DNA of 64,000 nucleotides. It comes from Xanthobacter dioxanivorans (GTDB lineage: Bacteria > Pseudomonadota > Alphaproteobacteria > Rhizobiales > Xanthobacteraceae). A program made the translations under genes and the position numbers. Shown piece by piece: positions 46,395-56,058 of this stretch (positions within the stretch are counted from its first letter, which is position 1; every line of letters begins with the position of its first letter). The stretch spans positions 3,390,501 through 3,454,500 of the forward strand of contig NZ_CP063362.1 in the NCBI RefSeq assembly GCF_016807805.1, read 5' to 3'. The notes under the pieces are model-generated. The model was not told the origin of the DNA. It saw only the letters and a list, made by a program, of their open reading frames with translations, and did not search any database.

Positions 46395-48685
46395 TCAGGC
46401 GCGGGCCGCGAAGGCTGGCAGATCGAAGGCGCGGGGGGCGGCCACCGGCCCTTCCGGCAAGCGCACCTCCACGAGGCAGCTGTGCGCCGAGCAGCCCTGG
46501 CTGAGGCCGGAGGCCGGCCGGTCGGCGGTCAGCACATTGGGGTTGCCGTGCCGCTCCTGCCCGGCGGCATCGTCGAAATCGTACCACCCCCGGTGGACAG
46601 GCGCACCACGCCGGGCATCACCTCGCCGGAGATCCTCAGGCCCGCGAGGCAGCGGCCGCGATCATTGAACAGCTCCACCGTCGCGCCTTCGGCCAGCCCG
46701 CGCGCGGCGGCGTCCGAGGGGTGCATGATCACTGGCTCGCGGCCACCGATCTTGCCGGCGCGGCTGTGCGGCGAAGGATCGAGCTGGCTATGCAGGCGGC
46801 GCTCCGGCTGGTCGGAGATGAGGTGCAGCGGATAACGCGCCACGCCTTCGCTGCCTTGCCATTCGCGCGGCTCGATCCACACCGCGTGGCCGGGGCAGTC
46901 GGCGATGTCGAAGCCCGCGATGGTCTGCGAAAAGATCTCGATCTTGCCGGAAGGCGTCCTGAGCGGATGCGCCTCCGGGTCGGCGCGGAAATCGGCGAGC
47001 ATCACCCGGTCCACGTCATGGGCGGCAAGGTCGATCTTGCCGATCTCGCGGAAGGCGGCGAAGTCGGGCAGCTCGACGCCGGAGGCGCTCCAGCTCTGGC
47101 GCATGATGTCATAGAGGTGGCGTTGCCACTCATCCCCCGTGCGGCCTTCCGTGAAAGCCTCCTCGCAGCCCAGCTCGGCGGCGATACGACGGAAGATCTC
47201 GTAATCGTCCAGCGCCTCGCCCGCGGGCGGGATCACCGGTCGCGAGGCCACCAGCATGCCTTCCAGCGTGGCATAGGAGATGTCCTCCCGCTCCATGGTG
47301 GTGGTCACCGGCAGCACGATGTCGGCGCGCTTGGCGGCCGGGGTCCAGAACTGCTCGTGCACCACGATGGTCTCCGGCTTGCGCCACGCTATGTCGAGCC
47401 GCGAGAGATCCTGATGGTGATGGAAGGGGTTGCCGCCCGCCCAATAGATCAGGCGGATGTCGGGATAGGTGTAATCGCCACCATTGTAGTGGAAAGGCGC
47501 ACCGGGATTGAGCAGCATGTCGGCGATGCGCGCCACGGGGATGAATTTCGACACCGCATTGCGGCCCTGGGGAAGTGAGGGGCCGGAGAGGCGGGCGTGC
47601 GGGCTGCCCATGGTGTTCTCAGCGCCATAGCCAAGGCCGAAGCCCCCGCCCGGCAGGCCGATCTGCCCCAGCATGGCGGCCAGCGTCACCGTCGCCCAGA
47701 AGGGCTGCTCGCCATGGTCGGCGCGCTGGAGCGCCCAGGCGATGTTGATCATGGTGCGCTTGGTCATCACCTTCGCGGCCAGGCCGCGAATGGTCTGCGC
47801 CGGCACCTGACAGAGCGGCTCGGCCCAGTCCGGGGTCTTGGGAATGCCGTCCGTGGCGCCGGTGAGATAGGCCTCGAAGGTGTCCCAGCCGACGCAGCAG
47901 CGGTTCAGGAAATCGAGATCGTGCCGGCCGGCCCTGTGCACCTCGAAGGCGAGGGCCAGCAACATGGCAGTGTCGCCATTGGGGCGGATGCGGATCCACT
48001 CCACCGGCCCGCCGGTCTCCAGATTGCCGGCGATCGGCGAGACATTGACGAACTCCACGCCATTGCCGGCCATGGCGCGCAGGCCCGCGCGCACCTGATG
48101 GCGGCCGACGCCGCCGGCCGCGATCTGGGCATTCTTGGCCGGCACGCCGCCGAAGGCCACGAACAGCTCGCACTCCTCGGCCAGCACCTTCCAGCAGGTG
48201 TGATCCTTCATCAGCGTGTCCATGGGGGCCACGATGTGGGGCATCAACACACGGGCAGCGGCCAGCGAATAGCTGTCGCGATGGGCCACATAGCCGCCGG
48301 CGCAGTTCAGGAAGCGGTGGATCTGGCTCTGGGCATGGTGGAAGCGTCCGGCGCTGGCCCAGCCATAGGAGCCGCCGAAGATGGCCTCGTTGCCATGGGC
48401 TTGCCGCACCCGCGCGATGTCCCGGGCGACGAGGCGGGCGGCTTCCTCCCAGCTCACCTCCACGAAAGGCTCGCGACCGCGCTTCTCCGGCGCCGCGCCC
48501 GGCCCCCGCTCCAGCCAGCTCTTGCGCACGGCGGGGCGCTTGACGCGCAGGGCCATCAGCTCCGGGGCGAGCTGGTGCAGGCCGATGGGAGATGCGTCTT
48601 GATCTTCGCGGAAGGGTAGCAGGCGCGGCCCCTTCCGGGTCTCCTCCACCTCATAAATGCCCCAATGGGCCGTGGTGTAACGCAT
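46395..48685 (-). CDS. Molybdopterin-dependent S/N-oxide reductase (BisC/TorZ/DorA-like), frameshifted as read
   Basis: About 763 residues if repaired. HWGIYEVEETRKG and DASPIGLHQLAPE at the start and GGSYGWASAGRFHHAQ with the molybdenum-liganding Ser (GGSYG) mark the DMSO/TMAO/biotin-sulfoxide reductase clan. No Tat signal is visible, as in the cytoplasmic BisC. The C-terminal cofactor domain follows (GVVRLSTG). The frame breaks at the C5 run 46587-46591 (G5 on the coding strand). One more base restores TGGWYDFDDAAGQERHGNPN and continues to a stop at 46395. As written it ends at 46529, losing ~55 residues. It may repair oxidised methionine or biotin, or reduce a catabolic sulfoxide. Confidence 0.85.
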
Positions 48686-48734
48686 CCGCCTGCTCCGTTC
48701 CGACACTCTGCGCCGGTCATTGCCGGCCGTCGAC

Positions 48735-48781
48735 CGGACGTTGCTTGCGTCCGAACGTCTGTCAGAATATTGTATGATAAT
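48735..48781. promoter_or_regulatory. Dyads in the divergent region between the molybdoenzyme and GntR genes
   Basis: CGGACG-N7-CGTCCG (48735-48753) is perfect. About 16 bases further lies ATTGTATGATAAT (48769-48781), an A/T-rich near-palindrome like operators of FadR/VanR-type GntR proteins. Both lie in a 116-base gap, so they could govern the two diverging genes. Confidence 0.4.
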
Positions 48782-48801
48782 CCTGCTGAGAAGGCCCTCT
48801 C

Positions 48802-49505
48802 ATGCTTCAACCCATTGCCAGGCAGACCGAGACCCTGCGTGACCGCACAGTGGTGGCGATCCGTGATGCCATTTTCGACGGCACGCTCGCCCCGGCGAGA
48901 AGCTGGTGGAACGCAAGCTTTGTGAATGGCTGAGCGTCTCGCGCACCTCGGTCCGCGAGGCGCTCCGGCAGCTCGCTGCCGAAGGATGGGTGGACAATGT
49001 GCCTTATATCGGCCCCTCTGTCCGCTCCATCTCCCCGCAGGACGTCACCGAGCTTTATGGCATCCGCGCGGCGCTGGAGGGCTATGCAGCCGCTCAATAC
49101 TGCGCCAGGGCAACGGACGCCGATGATGCCGCGCTATCCGCCGCGCTGGCAGAGATGAAGGACGCTGCTGATCGCGGTGCGCCCGAGGCGCAGACGCAGG
49201 CCATCGCTCATTTCTATGCCGCGCTGCTGGCTCCCGCCGCCAATCCGCGCCTCAACGCCTCGCTGGACGAGCAGGGCCGCTGGCTGGGCTGGCTGCGCCG
49301 GGCCTCGCTGTCCGATGCCTCCGCCGCCCGGGCGAGTTTCGCGGAGAAGGAGGTGCTGGTGACCGCCCTGCTCAAGCGCGACACCAATCGCGCCCGCACC
49401 CTGTGCGAGACCCATCTGGAGCGTGCCGCCGCCCGCGTGGGCAAGGCGCTAGTGAAGCGCCTCCATGAGCTTTCTGCCGCCCGCACCGACGCCGGAGCCG
49501 CCTGA
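48802..49505 (+). CDS. GntR family (FadR/FCD-type) transcriptional regulator, frameshifted as read
   Basis: About 235 residues if repaired: an N-terminal helix (IARQTETLRDRTVVAIRDAI then FDGTLAP), the winged helix (VERKLCEWLSVSRTSVREAL then RQLAAEGWV) and the FCD all-helical effector domain. The two parts are in different frames. One more G at CCCGG (48894-48895) joins them as FDGTLAPGEKLVERKL. As written, only the last 199 residues from a weak internal start are open. Divergent from the molybdoenzyme gene; the aldehyde dehydrogenase follows. Confidence 0.85.
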
Positions 49506-49543
49506 CCCCCAATAAACCTGAGACCACAGGACCAGAGGACATC

Positions 49544-51013
49544 ATGGAGCGTTTCGCCAATCTGATCGACGGCCAGGAGGTCGCCCCGGTGGAGGGGCGC
49601 TATCTGCCGACCGAAAATCCCTGGACCGGCCTGCCCTTCGCCGAGATCCCGCGCTCCTCGCCCGCCGATGTGGACGCGGCGGTGGCCGCAGCCGAACGCG
49701 CCTTCCGCACCTCCAAATGGGCCACCATGTCCGCCACCGAGCGCGCCGGCCTGATGCGCAAGCTGGGCGACCTCGTGGAGCGCGAGGCGGAAAATCTCGC
49801 CGTCGCCGAGACCCGCGACAATGGCAAGACCTTCAGCGAGATGTTCCGCCAGATGCGCAACACGGCGGAATGGTATCGCTATTACGGCGGGCTCGCCGAC
49901 AAGATCGAAGGCCGCGTCATCCCGGTGGAGGCGCCGGGCCACCTCAACTACACCATCCGCGAGCCGCTGGGCGTGATCGCCATGATCATCCCGTGGAACT
50001 CGCCGGTGCGGCTGCTGGCGTGGAAGCTCGCCCCCGCGCTGGCGGCGGGCAACACCTGCGTGATCAAGCCTTCGGAATTCGCCACCACCTCCACGCTGAC
50101 CTTCGCCCGGCTGGTGAAGGAAGCCGGCATTCCGGACGGCGTCGTCAATGTGGTGAGCGGCCTCGGCGCCGAGATCGGCCCGGCGCTGACCGACCATCCA
50201 GACGTGGCCAAGGTCGCCTTCACCGGCGGCGTGGGCTCGGGCACCGCCGTCTATGTGGCCGCCGCCAAGCGGCTGCGCCCGGCGACGCTGGAGCTGGGCG
50301 GCAAGTCGCCCAACATCGTGTTCGAGGATGCGGACATTGAGTCGGCGGTCAATGGCGTTCTCGCCGGCATCTTCGCCTCCGGCGGGCAGAGCTGCGTCGC
50401 CGGCTCGCGCCTGCTGGTGGCCGACAGCGTGCATGACGATTTCGTCGCCCGCCTCGCGGCGGCGGCGGAAAAAATCCGCCTCGGCGATCCCATGGATCCG
50501 AAGACCCATGTGGGCCCGGTGGCCAACCGTCCGCAGTTCGAACGCATCATGGGCATGATCGAAGCCGCCAAGGCCGAGGGCGCCCGCCTGGTGTGCGGCG
50601 GCACCGCCGTGACCGGCGCCGAGGGCGGCCTGTTCGTCACCCCCACCATCTTCGCCGATGTGGCGCCGGACATGACCATCGTGCGCGACGAGGTGTTCGG
50701 CCCGGTGCTGGTGGTGCTGCGCTTCAAGAACGAGGACGAGGCTGTCGCCATGGCGAATGACAGCCGTTTTGGTCTCGGCGCCGGCATCTGGAGCCAGGAT
50801 GCGGGCCGGGTGCACCGCATGGCGGCGAAGGTGCGGGCGGGTTCGGTGTGGGTGAACACCTACCGCATGACCTCGCAGACCAGCCCCTTCGGCGGCTACG
50901 ACCTTTCCGGCGTCGGACGCGAGGGCGGACAGGCCATGATCGATGCCTATCTGCAGACTAAGAGCGTGTGGGTGAACACCACCGGCCGCTACGCCTCCGC
51001 ATTCCCCGCGTGA
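49544..51013 (+). CDS. Aldehyde dehydrogenase (NAD(P)-dependent)
   Basis: 489 residues, complete. IIPWNSPVRLLAWKLAPALA, KPSEFATTSTLTFARL, FTGGVGSGTAVYVAAAKRLR, LELGGKSPNIVF (catalytic Glu), GIFASGGQSCVAGSRLLV (catalytic Cys) and EVFGPVLVVLRF are all present. It oxidises an aldehyde, probably the one made by the aminotransferase (an omega-aldehyde). 38 bases after the GntR stop, so likely the same transcript. Confidence 0.94.
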   Translation: MERFANLIDGQEVAPVEGRYLPTENPWTGLPFAEIPRSSPADVDAAVAAAERAFRTSKWATMSATERAGLMRKLGDLVEREAENLAVAETRDNGKTFSEMFRQMRNTAEWYRYYGGLADKIEGRVIPVEAPGHLNYTIREPLGVIAMIIPWNSPVRLLAWKLAPALAAGNTCVIKPSEFATTSTLTFARLVKEAGIPDGVVNVVSGLGAEIGPALTDHPDVAKVAFTGGVGSGTAVYVAAAKRLRPATLELGGKSPNIVFEDADIESAVNGVLAGIFASGGQSCVAGSRLLVADSVHDDFVARLAAAAEKIRLGDPMDPKTHVGPVANRPQFERIMGMIEAAKAEGARLVCGGTAVTGAEGGLFVTPTIFADVAPDMTIVRDEVFGPVLVVLRFKNEDEAVAMANDSRFGLGAGIWSQDAGRVHRMAAKVRAGSVWVNTYRMTSQTSPFGGYDLSGVGREGGQAMIDAYLQTKSVWVNTTGRYASAFPA

Positions 51014-51259
51014 AATTCCCCGCGTGAATCCCGCCGGCGGCGCTCCCTCCGCCGGTCTACGGCCGTTGCAGGGCGGTAGCGGCGGCCCTTCCCACGACGG
51101 CGCTTTACGGGCCCACCAGAGGCTCGTCTTCACCATCGTTTGCGTGGATGGGCGCCCTTACCGCAGGCCTTGCTTCGTGCGGGCTCAAGCCCGTGCGCTG
51201 GGGGAGGGGCGCCGGCGTCGTGGCGGCGGATCGAAACCGGCGGGAGGGCGCGAAATCCT

Positions 51260-51514
51260 CTAGAGGAGGCCGCGTTCGGCCGGCAGATCGGCGGCCTGCA
51301 CCTCCTCGTGCCGGCGCAGTTGCCGCACGAGGTTGGCCGCCGCCGTCTCGTCCTCGACCTCGGCGAACCACATGCGCCGCAGGGCCGGCTTCGTCGCCCG
51401 GGGGTTGAGGCGGCCGACAGTCCGCACGCCGGGCAATGCCAGGATCTGGTTTCCGATCCGGTCCTGGCCTTCGTCCGACGTCTGCTCGCCAAAGATGAAC
51501 ATGACGCTCTTCAT
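51260..51514 (-). CDS. Small protein resembling a subtilase propeptide/inhibitor (I9-like fold), unnamed
   Basis: 84 residues: VMFIFGEQTSDEGQDRIGNQ, ILALPGVRTVGRLNPRATKP, MWFAEVEDETAAANLVRQLR, EEVQAADLPAERGL. The beta-alpha-beta order with a 'residue conserved gVxxV' segment and an acidic helix resembles inhibitor_I9-type domains. The adjacent protease also carries such a domain internally. The ATG at 51514 is 11 bases from the protease stop, so translation is probably coupled. Resemblance only; no signal peptide or Cys. Confidence 0.6.
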   Translation of the reverse strand: MKSVMFIFGEQTSDEGQDRIGNQILALPGVRTVGRLNPRATKPALRRMWFAEVEDETAAANLVRQLRRHEEVQAADLPAERGLL

Positions 51515-51525
51515 GGAAGCGTGAT

Positions 51526-54500
51526 CTAGGCCAGCAAGTTGAGCAGATTGAGGCGGCCGGCCCCGTAGTCGGTGCTGAAGTCCGCCCCGCCCATGCCCGG
51601 CACCTTGTCGGCCGACTTCATGAGCGCCTCCCGCACCTGCGCCGGGGTCGGCCGCTGCTTCGCGGCGATGCCCCTGGCGAGGAACAGGGCGGCGCACCCG
51701 GAGACGTGGGGCGTGGCCATGGAGGTGCCGTCCCAGGCATCGTAATTGAGCTCCCGCCGCACCGGCGCGGCCGGTTTCGGCAGGCCGTCGGGGCCGAGCG
51801 TGCGGTCGAACCTGGTCTGTCCGGAATAGGTGGGCAGCGTCGACCAGATCGCCTTGCCGGGGGCCGCTACGGCGATGTGGGTGCCCGAATTCGAGAAGGC
51901 GGTGACGCGATCGTCGAGCCCGGTGGCGCCGACGGCGATGACGCCGGGGATCGCCGCCGGGTAGGAGGTCGGGCTGTGGTACTGGCGCTCGTTGCCCATG
52001 GCGGCGCAGATGGTGACGCCGGCTTCCAGAAGCTGCTCGAACAGGTAGCGCTCGGTCGCATCGGGCGGGGCCGGACCGCCGATGCTGAGATTGATCACGT
52101 CCACCGGGTTTTCGATGCAGGCCGAAAGCGCCCGGCGGTACATGACCGGGTTGACGTAGTAGACGAACGCCCCCTGGCCGGGCGCGTCCGTCGGTTCGTC
52201 GTCGAAGATCTTGAAGACGCTGAGCTTGCACGCGCAGATGCCCTGCACCGAGGGGCCGTTGTCGATCCGCGCCGCGATCGTGCCGGCCACATGGGTGCCG
52301 TGCCCGATGATATCGCTCTTGGTCACGCGCCGTGCGAGGTCGCCGTGCTGCCAGTGGTATTGGTCGATCTCGAGGTCCGGGTGCGCGTCGTCCACGCCGG
52401 TGTCGAGCACGGCAACCCGGATGTCGCGCGCCTCCTCGAAGGTGGCGGATTGCCGTGCCTGCGCCCACCGGATCCGTTCAAGGTTCCACAGGGCCGGAGC
52501 CGCGGGCGGCGTCGCCTGGATGCCGGCGCGACCGGGCCGGCGCGCAGCCAGGTAGCGGATCGGCACCTGGGACACGGAATGCACGTTCGGATCGCCCGCC
52601 AGCGCGTCGAGGAGCTGCCTGGTGTCACCTTCACTGGACATCTCGATGAAACGCACGCCGGTGGTGGAATCCGCCTGCTCCGGGCGCCGTGCGGTGAAGG
52701 TGAGGGCCGTCACCGCCTCCACCCGCGCCGGGGAGGCGCCGTCCGGGGCCGGGCGCTCCCGCAACGGGATCACCTGCTTCACCCGCCCGGCGCGCTCGAA
52801 GAACGAGAGCGCATCGAGGCCCTGGGTCTCCGGCGCCGGGGCCGCGGCCGCGGCTGCCATCATGGCGCCTTCGGGGGCGTAGCGCAGCGTCTCCTGCCGC
52901 ATCTTGACCACCAGCAGCCCGTCATGATGCTCCGGCAGCGACTGTGCCGTGAAGACACTGGCGGCGACACGGCCCGACGTGGACGTGTCGCCCCGGACGA
53001 CGGCTGGAGCGGACGGGACGAACGCGCCTTGCGGCGCGGCCACGGGGGATGTGTCGGTGATGTCCGACAGGCGCGCGTCGACCGGCGCGGTGGTATCGGG
53101 GCCGCTCCAGGTGGCTTCGGCGTATCGGGTCGCACCGCTTCCGGTGACGACCACATTGCTGAAGCCGTAGCCGCCGAGGACGCCGGCGACCGTGTCATTG
53201 CCGGCGAAGCGTTCGAGCGGGCCGAGCGATATGGTTGCCCGGTAGCGGTGTCCGGTGCGCACCGTGAAGCGCGTGGCCGGGGCTTGCGCAGCCGGGGCCT
53301 TGTCGGCCGGAGCCAGCGCGGCCAACAGCGCCAACATCACGGCGGGCAGTTCCGCCGAGGCAAGGTTTGGCGAGGCAAGGTTTGGCGAGGCAAGACTCGC
53401 CGAGGCAAGATTCGGTGAGGCAAGACTCGTCGAAGCAAGATTCGTCGAAGCAAGGTTTGGCGCGGCGAACCTCGCGGCGCGTGCGAGGACATAGACATAG
53501 GCCTTCGCCTGCCAGCCCTCGCCTTTCCATTCGCGGGTGTTCGGCCCCACCCCGCCATGGGATTCCAGCGTCCAGCCGTCGCTGATCAGCACGACGTGGC
53601 CAATGCCCTGCGGCGAATCCTGCGGCCGCAGGAAGGCGAGACGCACGAGCCCGTCGCTGCGCATGCCGTCGGCGATGGTGGATCTTTCCAGCCCGCGGTC
53701 GCGCACCCAGTCGTGCTGGACCACCGACCCGTCCGGAAAGCGCAGCATGGGGTTGGTGGAGCGACGGATGGCCTCGCGCACGAAGCCGCTGCAGTCCACC
53801 CGCGTGAAGTCGCGCCCGGGGACGGCGCCGAGGAACGGCACCTTCTTGCCGAGGCCGTAGGTGACGCGTGGCCGGGAGGTGCGGCAGGCTTCGAGGAAGG
53901 CCCGCGCCCGCGCGATGTCGAGATCGATGACCCCGCCGGCGGCGAAGGTCGACCCACCGGGATCACCGCTTTCCGACGCGCCGGGGGCGCCGAGATTGGC
54001 GAGCAAGCGCGCCGTTTCGAAATCGGCGGTATCGTCGGCGTCGCCACCGTCGGGGAAAGCCGGGTCGTCGTCCTGCGCGGTCCGGGCCGCGCTCTCGAGC
54101 ATGGTGTAACTGCGCGCCGCCTCGCCGCCCGCCACGACAGCCGGGCCTGCGGCGGCGGCTTCCTCGCAATAGGGCAGCAGCCGCATCACATCCCGCGCAT
54201 ATTGCTGCGCCCTGGGACCGGAGCCGTTATAGGCCCGGACCGCCTCCTGGATGTCGCCCAAGGCCTGGTACTTGCCGGTGAGCTCCGAAACCGCCCGCTC
54301 CACGCAGGCGCTGAAGCTGTACCATTGCCTGCCGCGAAAGAACGCCTCGTCCGTCCGCACGAACTGCAGGTCGTACTGAAAGATGCCGTAGCCCTTGTAG
54401 ACCATGGACGCGGCGGAATAGCCGCGCACCGCCCGCGCCTTGTTGGTCTCGGCGATGAGCAGGTTGGTGAACGCATCGCCATAGGCGAGACGGAACTGCG

Positions 54501-54816
54501 CGGTGTTGGTGGGGAAGGCGCTGCGCGGCGCGCCGGCCACATCCCCGCTCGCATCATAGATGCACAGCCCGAGGATCTCGGCTGCGGGCCGGTTCGGGGT
54601 CAGCGGCAGCCAGTAGATGCCGGCCTCCCGGCAGGCGATCGCGCACAGCAGCGGCACGGTGAAGGGGGTCGACTTGACGGCGTCGGTCAGCTCGGAGTGG
54701 AAATGGCCGATCAGCCAGCGGGTGACGCCCTGGGCGATATCGCGTTCGGTGTGCCCCGCGGTCGCCATCATGCCCGCCGCGGCGGTTTCGTTCTCCATTT
54801 CGGGTTCTTCAGCCAC
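51526..54816 (-). CDS. Multidomain exo-enzyme: lysozyme-like, NlpC/P60, pentapeptide-like repeat and subtilisin domains
   Basis: 1096 residues from a GTG (GGGAGGACGG upstream). Residues ~40-215: lysozyme/transglycosylase-like, with ACREAG (Glu64), GYGIFQYDLQF and RAYNGSGPRAQQYA. Residues ~290-445: NlpC/P60-like, with DCSGFVREAI (Cys342) and GIGHVVLISDGWTLESHG (His). Residues ~452-486: tandem (N/S)LAS(P/T/A) pentapeptides. Residues ~700-770: a subtilase propeptide-like segment (TGVRFIEMSSEGDTRQLLDA, then HSVSQVPIRYL). Residues ~795-1096: S8 subtilisin, with Asp805 in VAVLDTGVDD, His839 in GHGTHVAGT and Ser1032 in GTSMATPHVSG. No signal peptide or Tat motif. Three hydrolytic domains in one chain is exceptional. 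Confidence 0.8.
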   Translation of the reverse strand: MAEEPEMENETAAAGMMATAGHTERDIAQGVTRWLIGHFHSELTDAVKSTPFTVPLLCAIACREAGIYWLPLTPNRPAAEILGLCIYDASGDVAGAPRSAFPTNTAQFRLAYGDAFTNLLIAETNKARAVRGYSAASMVYKGYGIFQYDLQFVRTDEAFFRGRQWYSFSACVERAVSELTGKYQALGDIQEAVRAYNGSGPRAQQYARDVMRLLPYCEEAAAAGPAVVAGGEAARSYTMLESAARTAQDDDPAFPDGGDADDTADFETARLLANLGAPGASESGDPGGSTFAAGGVIDLDIARARAFLEACRTSRPRVTYGLGKKVPFLGAVPGRDFTRVDCSGFVREAIRRSTNPMLRFPDGSVVQHDWVRDRGLERSTIADGMRSDGLVRLAFLRPQDSPQGIGHVVLISDGWTLESHGGVGPNTREWKGEGWQAKAYVYVLARAARFAAPNLASTNLASTSLASPNLASASLASPNLASPNLASAELPAVMLALLAALAPADKAPAAQAPATRFTVRTGHRYRATISLGPLERFAGNDTVAGVLGGYGFSNVVVTGSGATRYAEATWSGPDTTAPVDARLSDITDTSPVAAPQGAFVPSAPAVVRGDTSTSGRVAASVFTAQSLPEHHDGLLVVKMRQETLRYAPEGAMMAAAAAAPAPETQGLDALSFFERAGRVKQVIPLRERPAPDGASPARVEAVTALTFTARRPEQADSTTGVRFIEMSSEGDTRQLLDALAGDPNVHSVSQVPIRYLAARRPGRAGIQATPPAAPALWNLERIRWAQARQSATFEEARDIRVAVLDTGVDDAHPDLEIDQYHWQHGDLARRVTKSDIIGHGTHVAGTIAARIDNGPSVQGICACKLSVFKIFDDEPTDAPGQGAFVYYVNPVMYRRALSACIENPVDVINLSIGGPAPPDATERYLFEQLLEAGVTICAAMGNERQYHSPTSYPAAIPGVIAVGATGLDDRVTAFSNSGTHIAVAAPGKAIWSTLPTYSGQTRFDRTLGPDGLPKPAAPVRRELNYDAWDGTSMATPHVSGCAALFLARGIAAKQRPTPAQVREALMKSADKVPGMGGADFSTDYGAGRLNLLNLLA
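53357..53461. repeat. 15-bp tandem repeat, seven copies, inside the multidomain enzyme gene
   Basis: Unit GAGGCAAGGTTTGGC and variants (GACTCGCC, GATTCGGT, GACTCGTC) repeat seven times in register with codons, encoding the NLAS(P/T)-type pentapeptide array. Unit 1 and unit 2 are identical, suggesting recent duplication. Length is a multiple of 3, so copy-number changes keep the frame. Confidence 0.85.
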
Positions 54817-54918
54817 GTTCCGTCCTCCCGGTTTGCCGTGTGTGCGATGGCGTCACGGGGCCCACGGGCGCCGTGCCTCGCGTGTTTCGCCTGTGCTGGA
54901 CGGCCGAGATCTGCCGCC

Positions 54919-56058
54919 CTAGCCGAGCTTGACCTTGCGCAGGCCGCCCGCGATCGCCTCCGAGGCGATGCCGGCCAGGAACAGGCCGGCATAGTCGGCG
55001 AGGCCGCCGGCCCCGAATGTCTCCGCCGTGCCTGACCCGCCGTATTGCTGCAGCACGAACACGATGGTGAGCGCGGCCAGGGTCAGCAGCGTGAAGACCG
55101 GGAGCAGCCAGTCGTAAGTGAATTGCAGCGGCACCGGCGAGATGCCGGCGAGCCACAGGAGGACCCGCCGGCCGATGCCCGGACTGCGAAATCCGGGCGC
55201 CGGTCCCGCCGGCTGCACCTGTTCCGCGCCCGCATCGAGCTGGGCCGTCGCCGGCGGCGGGGCGCGGCGGGCGGCCTCGATCTGCGCTTCCAGCGCCTCG
55301 ACCTCCGGCTGCAGGGTGGCGGCGTCCGCCGAACGCTCGGCGAGCCGCCGGCGCAGGCTGTCAAAGAGGGGCTTCAGGCGCGCCTGGTCGCCGCCGGGAA
55401 GACTGGCGAGGCCCGGTTCCAATTCGTTGAGCCGGTCCAGAAGCTGCAGCCGCGCCACCGTCCTCGGGTCGTAGGTCAGCTGCGCAAGGCGCCCGAGCAC
55501 GATGCCGCAGAGCGCGGTGAACAGGGCCCAGACGGCGGAACTGCGGATTCGGACTTCCACCGGCACGCTCAGCACCTTGCCGTCCGCGCCCGCGAAGCCC
55601 AGCTCCCCGGTATAGAGCCCGGCCTGAAGCCCGCCATTGGGAAGGGACAGCGGCAGTGCCCTGATCTCGCCGGGTGCGATCGTCATGGTCTTCAGCGCGC
55701 CGAATGGGGTTGTGTCGCCGAGGGCGACCGCGAGCCCGTTGGTGGGGGTGAAGCGTGCGGTGAGGGTGACCGCAGTGCTTCCGCCATTGGCGAGGGTGAC
55801 GACCGCGGTGTTCTCGCGCACGACGATGGGGGCGAAAAGCCCCGACAGCCAGCAGCCCGCCGACAGGCAGTTGGCGCCGAACATGCGCACGACGGCGGGG
55901 CCCTGAATTTTCACAGTCGCCGCATCGGCGGCGGCACGGGCCGGCGCAATCGCGCCCGTGGCGCACAGCAACAGCGTGGCGAGTAGCCCCGCAATGGCCA
56001 GCGGGTGCCGCGCCCGGCCGAACCGTCTTGAGACCCCGAGATCCTGGCGCATCGTCAT
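54919..56058 (-). CDS. Exported/membrane protein of unknown family, with a beta domain, coiled coil and C-terminal helices
   Basis: 379 residues. Signal-like helix (~20-45, RHPLAIAGLLATLLLCATGA). A beta-rich Ig-like region (~55-185; VVTLANGGSTAVTLTARFTP; PLSLPNGGLQAGLYTGELGF) holds a Cys pair (NCLSAGCW). Then a membrane helix (AVWALFTALCGIVLGRL), a charged coiled-coil-like segment (~215-280), two more helices (FTLLTLAALTIVFVLQQYG) and a glycine-rich end (GLFLAGIASEAIAGGLRKVK). I do not recognise the family. It precedes the multidomain enzyme by 102 bases on the same strand, so I infer a joint operon. ATG at 56058; the frame is open to 56148. Confidence 0.7.
   Translation of the reverse strand: MTMRQDLGVSRRFGRARHPLAIAGLLATLLLCATGAIAPARAAADAATVKIQGPAVVRMFGANCLSAGCWLSGLFAPIVVRENTAVVTLANGGSTAVTLTARFTPTNGLAVALGDTTPFGALKTMTIAPGEIRALPLSLPNGGLQAGLYTGELGFAGADGKVLSVPVEVRIRSSAVWALFTALCGIVLGRLAQLTYDPRTVARLQLLDRLNELEPGLASLPGGDQARLKPLFDSLRRRLAERSADAATLQPEVEALEAQIEAARRAPPPATAQLDAGAEQVQPAGPAPGFRSPGIGRRVLLWLAGISPVPLQFTYDWLLPVFTLLTLAALTIVFVLQQYGGSGTAETFGAGGLADYAGLFLAGIASEAIAGGLRKVKLG

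Noticed and set aside
53357..53461. Possible CRISPR array
   Set aside because: The repeat unit is 15 bp with no spacers and lies in frame inside a gene; no cas genes are visible.
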